Positions 16,474 through 25,062 of a DNA stretch of 32,118 nucleotides are shown here, piece by piece; within the stretch, counting starts at the first letter, position 1, and each line of letters begins with the position of its first letter. The stretch comes from Paracoccaceae bacterium (GTDB lineage: Bacteria > Pseudomonadota > Alphaproteobacteria > Rhodobacterales > Rhodobacteraceae): positions 1 through 32,118 of the forward strand of contig CACGIS010000012.1 in assembly GCA_902573175.1 (NCBI GenBank). The letters run 5' to 3'. Below the pieces are notes generated by a model. The model was not told the DNA's origin and ran no database searches. It was given only the letters and a program-made list of their open reading frames with translations. Both the position numbers and the translations under genes were made by a program.

Positions 16474-17832
16474 TTATACAGTTGATTTCAAAAACTCTGG
16501 AAGCCAATCTCCATGTGCATCGAGAAGCTCGTCAACCATTTGCCAGATTTGCTCTAAATCTAATTCCGCACCAGTGTGGGGGTCCATCATTGCAGCATGA
16601 TAAACATACTGCCTATCTTGCGCGACAAGTGCTTTCACCGTTAACTCTTGGACATTAATATTCGAGCGCATGATGGCAAGTAATTGCGGAGGAATATCAG
16701 TTACGCGATTTGGATGAATGCCTTGTGCATCAATTATGCAGGGTACTTCAACTGCGCACCCTTCTGGGAGATCAGGAATGAAGCCTTTATTTGAAATATT
16801 TCCATAAATAGTACTGGGGTTATCCGTCCATACAGAATTTATAATTTGAGATGCATACTCAACAGAATTTGGCACTTCTATTTTTTTTTCAGAAGTAAAT
16901 TCTTCAAGCTGATTTTTCCACTCTTCAATTTGTTCCACACAACGTTTTGGATATTCATCTAAAGGGATGCCAAATTTTTCAATAATATCCTCTCGCCCTG
17001 TTTTGATAAACCAGGGTACGTATTCAGCAAAGTGTTCTGAACTCTCAGTCGCAAAATAACCAACGCGCTTCATCATTTCATAGCGAACTTTGTTGGGGCA
17101 ACGGGCATGCGTCATACTTTCAGGGCGCGGAAAAAAACCGTCTTCATATCCCTTTTTTAATGCTGGATAAAGATCATTGTAACTTCCATCATCAAGAAGC
17201 TCTTCAAATTTAAGAAAGTAAGCAACATGATTTATACCTGCCGAAAGATAACGAATTTTACTAACAGGAATTTTTAAATCAGATGCCAATTCATTCACTG
17301 TATGCTGAACTGAATGGCATAGGCCCACCTGTTTGATTTCTGGATATTTCTTAGTAATCGCCCAAGTATTGATAGCCATGGGATTTACATATTGAAGCAT
17401 TATAGCATTTGGGCAAAGCTCAAGCATGTCTTCACAGACTTTCCATAAGTGAGGAACGGTTCTTAATCCCCGCATAATTCCCCCGATGCCAATTGTATCG
17501 GCAATGGTCTGTCGCAAACCAAATTTTTTTGGTATTTCGAAGTCAGTAACGGTGCATGGCTCAAAGCCTCCAATTTGAAAAGCAACCACAACAAAATCTG
17601 CCTCTCTTAAGGCCTCTTTTTGATTAGTGTGAGTGGAACATGTCGCTTGGACTCTAAGGGAGCTAACAAGCTTTTTGAAGACCATTTCGCTTTCCAATAG
17701 CCGCTTTTCATTTATATCCATCAGCGAGAAATGTGCGCCCTTTAAAGCTTCCCACTGCAAAACATCCCCAACAATATTTTTCATAAACACTGTCGAACCA
17801 GCTCCGATGAAAGATATTTTGGGAAAGCTCAT
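16474..17832 (-). CDS. alpha-galactosidase-like glycosidase, GH4 family (MelA-like)
   Basis: A 452-residue NAD- and Mn-dependent glycosidase of family GH4, which acts by a redox/elimination mechanism in the cytoplasm. The NAD-binding start is SFIGAGSTVFMKNIVGD. The metal ligands are C172 in VGLCHSVQHT and H202 in SAGINHVAYF, as in MelA-type alpha-galactosidases; alpha-glucosidase or alpha-glucuronidase activity occurs elsewhere in the family and is not excluded. Length fits MelA. It is the first gene of the minus-strand pair with GH42 and is divergent from the ABC ATPase gene. GAGGGTGGA precedes the ATG as ribosome site. A TATAAT box on the minus strand (17901-17906) overlaps a TAGCGCTA palindrome, suggesting control by a sugar-responsive repressor. 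Confidence 0.88.
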   Translation of the reverse strand: MSFPKISFIGAGSTVFMKNIVGDVLQWEALKGAHFSLMDINEKRLLESEMVFKKLVSSLRVQATCSTHTNQKEALREADFVVVAFQIGGFEPCTVTDFEIPKKFGLRQTIADTIGIGGIMRGLRTVPHLWKVCEDMLELCPNAIMLQYVNPMAINTWAITKKYPEIKQVGLCHSVQHTVNELASDLKIPVSKIRYLSAGINHVAYFLKFEELLDDGSYNDLYPALKKGYEDGFFPRPESMTHARCPNKVRYEMMKRVGYFATESSEHFAEYVPWFIKTGREDIIEKFGIPLDEYPKRCVEQIEEWKNQLEEFTSEKKIEVPNSVEYASQIINSVWTDNPSTIYGNISNKGFIPDLPEGCAVEVPCIIDAQGIHPNRVTDIPPQLLAIMRSNINVQELTVKALVAQDRQYVYHAAMMDPHTGAELDLEQIWQMVDELLDAHGDWLPEFLKSTV

Positions 17833-17928
17833 AATAAATCCACCCTCATCACAAATTTAATGCTTTGAGACATTGACATATAGACAAAAAAAACCTCTTT
17901 ATTATAGCGCTAACATTGGGGGGTGGAC
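17833..17928. promoter_or_regulatory. divergent promoter with TAGCGCTA palindrome (candidate operator)
   Basis: The perfect palindrome TAGCGCTA lies at 17905-17912 within ATTATAGCGCTAAC. On the minus strand it abuts TATAAT (17901-17906), the likely -10 for the GH4-GH42 transcript. On the plus strand TTGACA at 17873-17878 may be a -35 for the ABC genes, with a poorly defined -10 close to the palindrome. The element has the size and CG-centred symmetry of LacI/GalR-family operators. TATAGCGC and GTTAGCGC recur upstream of the binding-protein gene. Confidence 0.5.
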
Positions 17929-18951
17929 ATGGCAACCGTTAGTCTTCAGGGCTTACATAAATCTTTTGGCAGCACTAAAGTTATTAAAAACGTCAACGTG
18001 GAAGTTGAAGACAGAGAATTTGTCGCTTTAGTTGGTCCATCTGGTTGTGGGAAATCCACGTTACTACGAATGATAGCAGGTCTCGAAACCACTACTTCTG
18101 GCGATATCGCAATCGGTGATAGAGTTGTAAATGATGTGATGCCATCTGATAGAAAAGTGGCAATGGTTTTCCAATCGTATGCGCTCTATCCACATATGAC
18201 TGTGAGGCAAAATATGTCATTTGGTTTGGAGGTAACGGGACATGCAAAACAAGAAATAGTTGGGAAGGTGGAAAAAGCCGCAAATATTTTACAACTTGGC
18301 GATTTGCTTGAGAGAAAGCCAAAACAATTATCAGGAGGCCAAAGGCAGCGCGTGGCCATCGGCCGTGCTATCGTGCGAGATCCAGAAGTTTTTTTATTTG
18401 ACGAACCACTGTCAAATCTAGATGCGGAACTGCGTGTACAAATGCGCGTTGAGCTTGCCCTCCTTCACAAGCAGTTAAACGCAACCATGATTTACGTCAC
18501 GCATGATCAGGTAGAGGCAATGACCCTGGCAGACAAAATTGTTGTCTTGAGAGATGGCGTTATAGAGCAAATTGGAGCGCCAATGGAGCTTTATAACAAA
18601 CCAGCTAATGAATTTGTTGCCGGTTTTATAGGCTCCCCGAGAATGAATATGGTCCCAGTCCAAACCGCTATAGATGCAGGCTGGAAAGGTGCAAAAATAG
18701 CTAAGGCCGTTAAAATTGGTATAAGACCAGAACACTTGGTTAGGAGCAAAACAGGACTGGAAGGTGTCATTTATTATGTAGAACATCTTGGGGGTCAGAC
18801 GCTTACACACATTAAATTGCTGGATGATACTGATATTACATTACTTGAGCCTGGCGAGCATACTTACAACAGGGGAGACAAATTAAAAGTTGAACCTAAA
18901 TCTAAAACAATGCACGCCTTCGACAAAGGCGCAAAAGCTATTAGGAAGTAA
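17929..18951 (+). CDS. sugar ABC transporter ATP-binding protein (UgpC/MalK type)
   Basis: The ATPase subunit of a carbohydrate uptake ABC transporter. Walker A is GPSGCGKST, the signature LSGGQRQRVAIGRA and Walker B VFLFDEPLSNLD, which are the MalK/UgpC forms. The C-terminal regulatory (TOBE/OB) region includes IGIRPEHLV. It is slightly shorter than typical MalK proteins. The ATG at 17929 is chosen because GGGGGGTG lies just 5 nt upstream; a GTG at 17923 is the alternative. It is followed after 3 nt by the first permease gene, and the three form one operon. Such ATPases can be shared between transporters, but its position here ties it to galactoside uptake. Confidence 0.9.
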   Translation: MATVSLQGLHKSFGSTKVIKNVNVEVEDREFVALVGPSGCGKSTLLRMIAGLETTTSGDIAIGDRVVNDVMPSDRKVAMVFQSYALYPHMTVRQNMSFGLEVTGHAKQEIVGKVEKAANILQLGDLLERKPKQLSGGQRQRVAIGRAIVRDPEVFLFDEPLSNLDAELRVQMRVELALLHKQLNATMIYVTHDQVEAMTLADKIVVLRDGVIEQIGAPMELYNKPANEFVAGFIGSPRMNMVPVQTAIDAGWKGAKIAKAVKIGIRPEHLVRSKTGLEGVIYYVEHLGGQTLTHIKLLDDTDITLLEPGEHTYNRGDKLKVEPKSKTMHAFDKGAKAIRK

Positions 18952-18954
18952 ACG

Positions 18955-19962
18955 ATGGGAAATGTGAACCGTTTCGCTCCCTGGTTGTTTCTATTTCCAG
19001 CATTGGTTTATTTTTTCCTGTTAGTTATTTACCCAATCTTTGGATCTTTTTGGATTAGTTTCCATGATTGGAATGGAACGACATTTCAATGCTCAGATGG
19101 TCGAAGTTTGCTCGAATTGGAAGAAGATGAATCATGCAGACGCGTTCCCGTAATGACCTGGGTTGGCTTGGACAATTATGAACGGTTTTTTGAAAAAACT
19201 CCCCGAGACTTTGAGCGCGTTAAAAACTATTGGATCGGGATTTTTACGGGTGAACCTGTTCGTTGGCCGCGCATCAGCGTTGAGTCGAAAGTTCTTCTGA
19301 ATAACATTAAGTGGCTTGTACTATTTCCTGCTGCTATTCCGATCGGTCTAGCATTTGCATTATTTCTAAACCAATCACCCGCCTGGGTTAGAATAACCAA
19401 ATCCATGTTCTTCTTCCCTTTTGTTTTAAGCCCAGCTGTCATTGCTTTCGTCTTTCAATATTTTTATGATCCGGCAGGTCCACTTAAAGAAATTTATAGT
19501 GCTCTCGGTTGGTCTTCTGGTCTCATTGGTGATCAACACAAGGCAACTTACGGAATAATTGCTGCTGGTTGGTACCCACAAATTGCATACTGTATGATTA
19601 TTTATCTTGCTGGCCTAACAGCCATAGAACCAGAGCAAATTGAAGCTGCACGTTTAGATGGTGCCAAAGGATGGAAGCTACTCAGAAGGGTGATACTCCC
19701 TCAACTTTGGCCCGCCACATTTATCGCGCTAGTCGTCACAATGATCGGCGCATTACGTTCATTTGATTTAGTTCAGGTAATGACTGGAGGTGGGCCTGGT
19801 CGTGGGTCAACAGATGTTTTAGCCCGCTATATGTACCATAAGACAATTTTTGACCAGGATTATGGGTATGGTGCAGCCATCGCAGTCATCCTTTTTGCAA
19901 TCATGCTCGTTTTTATCGCAGTTTTCATTCAACAAATGATCCGCCGCGATGAGGAGGCGTAA
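18955..19962 (+). CDS. sugar ABC transporter permease (MalF type)
   Basis: A 335-residue inner-membrane permease of the carbohydrate uptake family, with six or so hydrophobic segments. The cytoplasmic EAA loop that docks on the ATPase is EAARLDGAKGWKLLRRVILP. A soluble periplasmic stretch of about 90 residues after the first segment, with cysteines in FQCSDGR and ESCRRVP, makes it somewhat longer than typical. It starts 3 nt after the ATPase stop and ends 2 nt before the next permease, so translation is probably coupled. It is expected to pair with the MalG-type permease. Confidence 0.9.
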   Translation: MGNVNRFAPWLFLFPALVYFFLLVIYPIFGSFWISFHDWNGTTFQCSDGRSLLELEEDESCRRVPVMTWVGLDNYERFFEKTPRDFERVKNYWIGIFTGEPVRWPRISVESKVLLNNIKWLVLFPAAIPIGLAFALFLNQSPAWVRITKSMFFFPFVLSPAVIAFVFQYFYDPAGPLKEIYSALGWSSGLIGDQHKATYGIIAAGWYPQIAYCMIIYLAGLTAIEPEQIEAARLDGAKGWKLLRRVILPQLWPATFIALVVTMIGALRSFDLVQVMTGGGPGRGSTDVLARYMYHKTIFDQDYGYGAAIAVILFAIMLVFIAVFIQQMIRRDEEA

Positions 19963-19964
19963 AT

Positions 19965-20822
19965 ATGTTTCCGAGGCCAATTGAAACATGGAAACCATCA
20001 ACCAGAACACTGTACATTGTATCTGTCTTTGTTGTTTTGATTGGCTGGCTTCTACCACTCATTATAATTTCGCTGGCAAGCTTTATGACCGCTGATCAGC
20101 TAAATGCTGGAGGGCGTGGCTTCAATATGCCTAGCCCCTTTTCCGTAGATGGCTGGAGAATTGCTTTTCAAAATGATGATTTTAGAGGCTCGTTTATTAA
20201 TTCTTTCTTCATTGTGCTTCCAGTCGTGGCAATTTCAGTGGGATTAGCGACTATGGCAGGCTTTGCGCTTTCTAAATATCGCTTTCGTGGACAGTTGATT
20301 ATCTTTGCCATATTCATCGGTGGAAATTTTGTACCGTTCCAAATTCTAATGGTTCCTGTTCTGCGGCTAACGCAAGATCTGGGTATATATGATACAAAGT
20401 GGGCCTTGATCTTTTTCCACGGTGCCTTTCAGACAGGGTTTTGTGTCTTCTTCATGCGTAATTTTATTGCGCAGCTTCCATCAGAACTTTTAGAAGCGGC
20501 AAGAGTTGAGGGTGCTTCAGAATGGAAAATATTTACTCGAATTGTATTACCTCTTGTCAAACCAGCTATCGCTGCCTTGTCCGTTTTAATTTTTACATTT
20601 GTTTGGAATGACTTTTTCTGGAGCCTCGTTCTTACGCCCGCCAGTCCCGACGGCATGCTCGCACCTGCGGGACTCAGCAATATAATAAGAGGTCGCTACT
20701 ATAACGCCTGGAATGTCATGGCTGCTGGATCACTGCTTGTGGCCCTGCCACCAGTGATAATGTTTTTTCTCTTACAGAAACAATTTATTGCCGGCCTCAC
20801 TTTAGGAGCAAACAAGGGCTAA
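19965..20822 (+). CDS. sugar ABC transporter permease (MalG type)
   Basis: A 285-residue second permease subunit with the MalG-type layout of six hydrophobic segments. The EAA loop is EAARVEGASEWKIFTRIVLP, followed by VKPAIAALSVLIFTFVWNDF, which is standard for the family. It is the last gene of the ATPase-permease-permease operon. GAGGAGG in the end of the preceding gene serves as ribosome site. The binding-protein gene lies just downstream but in convergent orientation, across a hairpin. Confidence 0.9.
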   Translation: MFPRPIETWKPSTRTLYIVSVFVVLIGWLLPLIIISLASFMTADQLNAGGRGFNMPSPFSVDGWRIAFQNDDFRGSFINSFFIVLPVVAISVGLATMAGFALSKYRFRGQLIIFAIFIGGNFVPFQILMVPVLRLTQDLGIYDTKWALIFFHGAFQTGFCVFFMRNFIAQLPSELLEAARVEGASEWKIFTRIVLPLVKPAIAALSVLIFTFVWNDFFWSLVLTPASPDGMLAPAGLSNIIRGRYYNAWNVMAAGSLLVALPPVIMFFLLQKQFIAGLTLGANKG

Positions 20823-20852
20823 AAAAATAAAGGCCCCTGTTAAGGGGCCTTG
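20822..20852 (-). terminator. intrinsic terminator between convergent permease and binding-protein genes
   Basis: AAGGCCCCT (20830-20838) and AGGGGCCTT (20843-20851) form a 9-bp stem with a tetraloop. Read on the minus strand it is followed by TATTTTTTT, an excellent U-tract for the binding-protein transcript. On the plus strand the tract after the stem is weaker, so it may work less well for the permease operon. Confidence 0.85.
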
Positions 20853-20880
20853 TAAATAAGTTTTTTAAAAAGTTTAAACT

Positions 20881-22116
20881 TTAAAGGGCGCCAAAAATTC
20901 TAGCACGCTCTTCCTCTATCTCTTCCAAGATATCCATCATATCATCGGGGTTAAGCATGAAGTCTTGAAAACCCTGCATACCGGCAGATGCCATCTCTGG
21001 CGTGGTGTCACGATCATAGAATTGAGCAGTCTTCGACGCAGCTAAAACTTTTGCACCTTTCTTCAAAAAGCGATCATCCATGGTTGCCGAATCTTTGTGA
21101 GTTGGAAGTTGCTGTAATGCTTTTCCGATTGCTTCAATGATTTCAGCCTGCGCAGCAAACTCTAAAAACTTTCGAGCATTGTCTTTGTTCTGCGCATTTG
21201 CTGGCATAAACATTAAATCAGTAGGGGCATCTTCACCGCGAGCCATTCCAGGGTTAATGTCTGGAAATTGCCAGTAATCTAGATTGTCCTGAGTTTCTTT
21301 TGGTAAGTTTGGAACTAAGAAGTTACCCATAAGATACATCGCCGCCTCTCCATTGATAAGGGCTGGCTGAGCTTCTTGCCAGGAATAGTTTTGGTGGTTA
21401 TCCATGAAACAGCCTGCGTCTACGGCCTTTTTCCAATTTTTCATAGTATTGACGACACCTTCATCAGTATACTTGATTTTACCAAGCATAAGATTGATGT
21501 GGTAATCCAAACCGTTTGTTCGCATGTTGAGATAATCAAACCACCCCGCTGCAGTCCACAGGTATTTAGTCCCGATTGCAACACCTTTTATCCCGTTTGA
21601 ACTTAAGGCTGAGCATGCTGCTAAAAGTTCATCATAAGTATTGAACTCACTAATACCATTTTCCTTCATGATATCCGAACGGATATAGAGTCCCCACTGA
21701 TAATAAGAGAACGGTAAGCCATACTGCTTACCACCGAATGTGACAGAGGGCATGGTAGATGCCATCGCAGATTCTAGACCCGCATTCTTCCAAACACTTG
21801 AAATGTCACCAAATAAGCCATCATTTACAAATCCTGCCATTCTATTGCCAGCGAACCAAAATCCAATATCTGGCCCTTTATCAGCAACAAGAAAGTTTCT
21901 TATAGCTGTCTTGTAGGCTTCACTTTCTATGATATTAAATTCAACATCGATGTCGGGGTTTGCTGCTTTAAATTTTTCAACTAATTCTTCAAAAGCTGCT
22001 CTTGGCGCTGCATCTGATGTATTCGCAGAAATCACCAGATTTCCGCCCGCCATACTCAGCGTCGGCAAAGCCCCCAAAACGACAGCCGTGACGGCCGTCC
22101 TCAAAAACGATTTCAT
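20881..22116 (-). CDS. sugar ABC transporter periplasmic substrate-binding protein
   Basis: A 411-residue family 1-type extracellular solute-binding protein. The start at ATG 22116 is chosen because GGGAG lies 7 nt upstream and a clear signal peptide follows (MKSFLRTAVTAVVLGALPTLSMA, cleavage after SMA); the frame extends 11 codons further without support. Typical binding-protein segments include AAFEELVEKFKAANPDIDVE, GKQYGLPFSYYQWGLYIRSD and INGEAAMYLMGNF. It should deliver sugar to the neighbouring MalF/MalG/UgpC-type complex. Unusually, it is encoded on the opposite strand, convergent with those genes, with its own promoter, which permits separate and stronger expression. No lipobox is seen, so it is soluble in the periplasm. 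Confidence 0.9.
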   Translation of the reverse strand: MKSFLRTAVTAVVLGALPTLSMAGGNLVISANTSDAAPRAAFEELVEKFKAANPDIDVEFNIIESEAYKTAIRNFLVADKGPDIGFWFAGNRMAGFVNDGLFGDISSVWKNAGLESAMASTMPSVTFGGKQYGLPFSYYQWGLYIRSDIMKENGISEFNTYDELLAACSALSSNGIKGVAIGTKYLWTAAGWFDYLNMRTNGLDYHINLMLGKIKYTDEGVVNTMKNWKKAVDAGCFMDNHQNYSWQEAQPALINGEAAMYLMGNFLVPNLPKETQDNLDYWQFPDINPGMARGEDAPTDLMFMPANAQNKDNARKFLEFAAQAEIIEAIGKALQQLPTHKDSATMDDRFLKKGAKVLAASKTAQFYDRDTTPEMASAGMQGFQDFMLNPDDMMDILEEIEEERARIFGAL

Positions 22117-22329
22117 ATTAATCTCCCTGTTCATTTTTATAGCGCACATCGTTTACGTTAGCGCCACCATGTCAAGTGTAAAATCACAAAAAGTCATATC
22201 TTTAGGGATTTTGTTACTTTGAATTAACTGATAAAAATCGATTTTGGGTTCTAAATTTATATTCTTTTAATCGTACTAGACTTTGACAATAATTATTCAT
22301 ATCAGAACCTGAGTAGAGGAAGATATAAA
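22117..22329. promoter_or_regulatory. divergent intergenic region with repeated GCGCTA elements
   Basis: Upstream of the binding-protein gene, minus strand, a candidate -35 TTGACA lies at 22170-22175. Inside and just downstream of the presumed promoter are GCGCTAAC (22157-22164) and GCGCTATA (22138-22145), both matching the two halves of the 17903-17914 element in front of the GH4 and ATPase genes. CGTTTACG between them is also operator-like. On the plus strand AGAGGAAG precedes the NADH dehydrogenase start. Confidence 0.5.
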
Positions 22330-23943
22330 TTGACGACAAAAGTTTTAATTTTAGGTGGAGGTTTTTCTGGGTTTTTCACAGCTAGACATCTTAAAAAGCT
22401 TTTGAAAAATAAAGTCTCAATTGAACTCATAAACCGTGAAAATTATTTTGTTTTTCAGCCACTCCTGCCGGAAGTGGCTGGGGGGTCTATATCCGCTCAA
22501 AACGCCGTGTCGCCTTTAAGATTTTTAATTCGTGACATTAAAATTCGTAAAGCAGAAGTTGAAAGCATAGACAAAGAAGCACAAACCGTCACCATATTTC
22601 AAGGCGTTCAACGACGCCCTACTCATCTCGCTTACGATCACCTAGTTATTGCTTTGGGCTCCGACAGTGATCTATCACGAACTCCTGGATTACAAGAGCA
22701 TGCACTTACCATGAAAACTCTCGATGATGCGAGAAGATTAAGAGCTCACGTAATTGAGAGATTGGAGCACGCAGATATTACACAGTTGCCTGAGGTAAAA
22801 GAAGGTGCCCTTACATTTACAATTATCGGTGGTGGCTTTTCAGGAATTGAAACTGTTGGAGAAATTAAAGATTTAATTGACCGATCTCTGAAATATTATC
22901 CTAACATCAAAGCTTCTGAAATTCGCGTTGTGCTACTCGAATTTGCTGAGCGTGTTCTTAACGAAATGCCTGCCTCGTTGGCTAGTTATGCAGTTGAGAA
23001 ATTAAATAAACGAGGTGTGGAATTACAACTTGGAGTGGGCGTTTCTGAATGCACGGGAACCCAATTGGTTACCACAGAGGGGGAAGTAATAAACACCCGA
23101 ACAATTATTGCAACAATAGGAAACTCTCCTTCACCAGTTATTAAAAAGTTTCCAGTCCCGCAAGAACAAGGTCGAATTCTTGTAGATCGAAACTTGAAGG
23201 TGCAAGAAACAAATAACATTTGGTCGATTGGCGATTGCGCAATTATTCCCCTGAACGAAGAGCAAAAAAGTAGAGAAGATTTTGCTCCGCCAACTGCACA
23301 ATTTGCCGTCAGAGAGGCAAAAAGCCTAGCTCAGAATATTAAAGCTGAACTTGAAAATAAGCCGCTTAAACCTTTTCAATATAATTCGAAAGGAGCTCTC
23401 GCATCGCTAGGCGCTGGGCGAGGGGTTGCCGAAATATTTGGTATCAAACTAACAGGTCGGCTCGCATGGTTGATATGGCGCGCATATTACATACTATTTT
23501 TACCAGGTATTCCTACGAAAATTTCAGTTCTATGGAATTGGGTCATGGATAGTATGTCACCACGGTCTGTTGTCCAGCTATATTCAGAAAAAACGCCAGA
23601 AGCCCGCTATATTCACTATCGTGCTGGGGACCGAATTTATGAAACAGGTTCAAAATCTGACGGTTTCTACACAATAATTAGCGGTAAAATCAAAATTACT
23701 GGAATTGACAGTGGAACAGGCAAAGAAAAAAGCCGAATTTTGATGCCTGGAGACCATTTTGGAGAAAGGCTTTTGATAGGTGCAACAAGACGCGTTGCAA
23801 CAGCAGTTGCAGAAGAGGACACAAAAGTTTTGGTTTTCTCCCAACAAGAGTTTTTAAAATTTGCTGAAGGCCTTCCATTTTTCAAGAAGTATTTTGAAGA
23901 TCATATGAGAGCATCTGGTTTGGATAAAGATAAGGTCGTTTGA
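22330..23943 (+). CDS. type II NADH dehydrogenase with C-terminal cyclic nucleotide-binding domain
   Basis: Residues 1 to about 400 are an FAD-dependent NDH-2, which passes electrons from NADH to quinone at the inner face of the membrane without proton pumping. The FAD Rossmann motif is ILGGGFSGFFTARHL, FQPLLPEVAGG is the typical active-site segment, TIIGGGFSGIETVGE is the NAD(H)-binding fold and IWSIGDCA the second FAD contact. A hydrophobic stretch near 380-405 (LAWLIWRAYYILFLPG) fits membrane association. Residues about 425-530 are an added CRP-like cyclic nucleotide-binding domain (AGDRIYETGSKSDGFYTIIS, MPGDHFGERLLIG, RRVATAVAEED). This suggests allosteric control by a nucleotide or a redox signal. 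The TTG start is supported by AGAGGAAG about 8 nt upstream. It precedes an NDUFA9-like gene. Confidence 0.88.
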   Translation: MTTKVLILGGGFSGFFTARHLKKLLKNKVSIELINRENYFVFQPLLPEVAGGSISAQNAVSPLRFLIRDIKIRKAEVESIDKEAQTVTIFQGVQRRPTHLAYDHLVIALGSDSDLSRTPGLQEHALTMKTLDDARRLRAHVIERLEHADITQLPEVKEGALTFTIIGGGFSGIETVGEIKDLIDRSLKYYPNIKASEIRVVLLEFAERVLNEMPASLASYAVEKLNKRGVELQLGVGVSECTGTQLVTTEGEVINTRTIIATIGNSPSPVIKKFPVPQEQGRILVDRNLKVQETNNIWSIGDCAIIPLNEEQKSREDFAPPTAQFAVREAKSLAQNIKAELENKPLKPFQYNSKGALASLGAGRGVAEIFGIKLTGRLAWLIWRAYYILFLPGIPTKISVLWNWVMDSMSPRSVVQLYSEKTPEARYIHYRAGDRIYETGSKSDGFYTIISGKIKITGIDSGTGKEKSRILMPGDHFGERLLIGATRRVATAVAEEDTKVLVFSQQEFLKFAEGLPFFKKYFEDHMRASGLDKDKVV

Positions 23944-24075
23944 GGCTGCAGCTTAATCTGTTTCAGTGTTACCTTTAAATTAAAGCATTCACTATGATTG
24001 AAAGCATTTGCAAGGCTTGCTAACTAATTGTTTGCAGAGTAGATAACAATTTAAATTCCCGACTTGGAGTAAAAA

Positions 24076-25059
24076 ATGGCAAAGCTGGTGACAATCTTTG
24101 GTGGATCAGGTTTTATAGGACGATACATTGCCCACAGAATGGCTAAACAGGGTTGGAGAGTTCGCGTGGCGGTGCGCCGACCGAATGAAGCACTTTTTGT
24201 AAAAACTTACGGTGTTGTTGGGCAAGTAGAGCCTATTCTTTGCAATATTAGGGATGACGCATCAGTAGAGGAAGCTCTAAACGGTGCAGATGCGGCAGTG
24301 AATTGTGTTGGTATTCTTATCGAGGATAAAAAAAATACTTTTTCGGCAGTACAGCACAGTGGAGCAGAAAGAATAGGACGCTTATCTAAAGAACTTGGAT
24401 TAAAATCTCTTGTTCATATTTCTGCGATTGGAGCTAATGAAACTTCAAATAGCATTTATTCTTCAACAAAAGCAAAAGGTGAAAATGCTATCCTTGCCAA
24501 TTTTCCGAATGCTGTAATTTTGAGGCCTTCTATTGTTTTTGGCCAAGAAGATCAGTTCTTCAACAGATTTGCAAAAATGGCAACCATGGCTCCTATTTTG
24601 CCACTAGTGGGTGCTAACACACGTTTCCAACCCGTCTTTGTAGATGATGTTGCAAAAGCAGCAGAAGCTGCCTTGCTAGGATCAGTACCAAAAGGGATTT
24701 ACGAATTAGGGGGACCAGAAATTAAAGACTTCCGAGAGTTGATGATTGTAATGCTAAAAATAATTAAGCGTCGTAGATTAATTATTAACACCCCAAGATT
24801 TATTGCCAAATTAATGGCGTTTGGATTATCTACGCTGCAAATTCTCACTCTAGGCTTATTCAAAAATTCAATAATAACCAAGGACCAAATAGAGAACTTG
24901 GGAATTGACAATATTGTTTCCGAGCAAGAAAAATGTTTGGAAAATTTAAACATAGACCCATTAGATATGGGATCTGTTTTGCCAGAATACCTTTGGCGCT
25001 ACAGACCGTCGGGTCAATATGATGCGATAAAAGATTCAGCAAAAAACCTAAGATCGTAA
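24076..25059 (+). CDS. NDUFA9-like NAD(P)-binding protein (atypical SDR)
   Basis: A 327-residue extended/atypical short-chain dehydrogenase resembling the complex I accessory subunit NDUFA9, common in alphaproteobacteria. The dinucleotide-binding start is IFGGSGFIGRYIAHRM. VKTYGVVGQVEPI, ILIEDKKNTFSAVQ, HISAIGAN and RPSIVFGQEDQFFNRFA follow in family order. A Y-x3-K pair (YSSTK) is present. The C-terminus is helical. In bacteria these proteins are often free and of uncertain function; a role in respiratory chain assembly or quinone metabolism is plausible given the NDH-2 gene 132 nt upstream. The MFS gene starts 3 nt after its stop, so the two are probably co-translated. Confidence 0.85.
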   Translation: MAKLVTIFGGSGFIGRYIAHRMAKQGWRVRVAVRRPNEALFVKTYGVVGQVEPILCNIRDDASVEEALNGADAAVNCVGILIEDKKNTFSAVQHSGAERIGRLSKELGLKSLVHISAIGANETSNSIYSSTKAKGENAILANFPNAVILRPSIVFGQEDQFFNRFAKMATMAPILPLVGANTRFQPVFVDDVAKAAEAALLGSVPKGIYELGGPEIKDFRELMIVMLKIIKRRRLIINTPRFIAKLMAFGLSTLQILTLGLFKNSIITKDQIENLGIDNIVSEQEKCLENLNIDPLDMGSVLPEYLWRYRPSGQYDAIKDSAKNLRS

Positions 25060-25062
25060 AGT

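Noticed and set aside
22117-22149. Extended N-terminus of the sugar-binding protein (start at 22149)
   Set aside because: It would place 11 residues before a standard signal peptide and overlaps the promoter elements; the ATG at 22116 has a good ribosome site.
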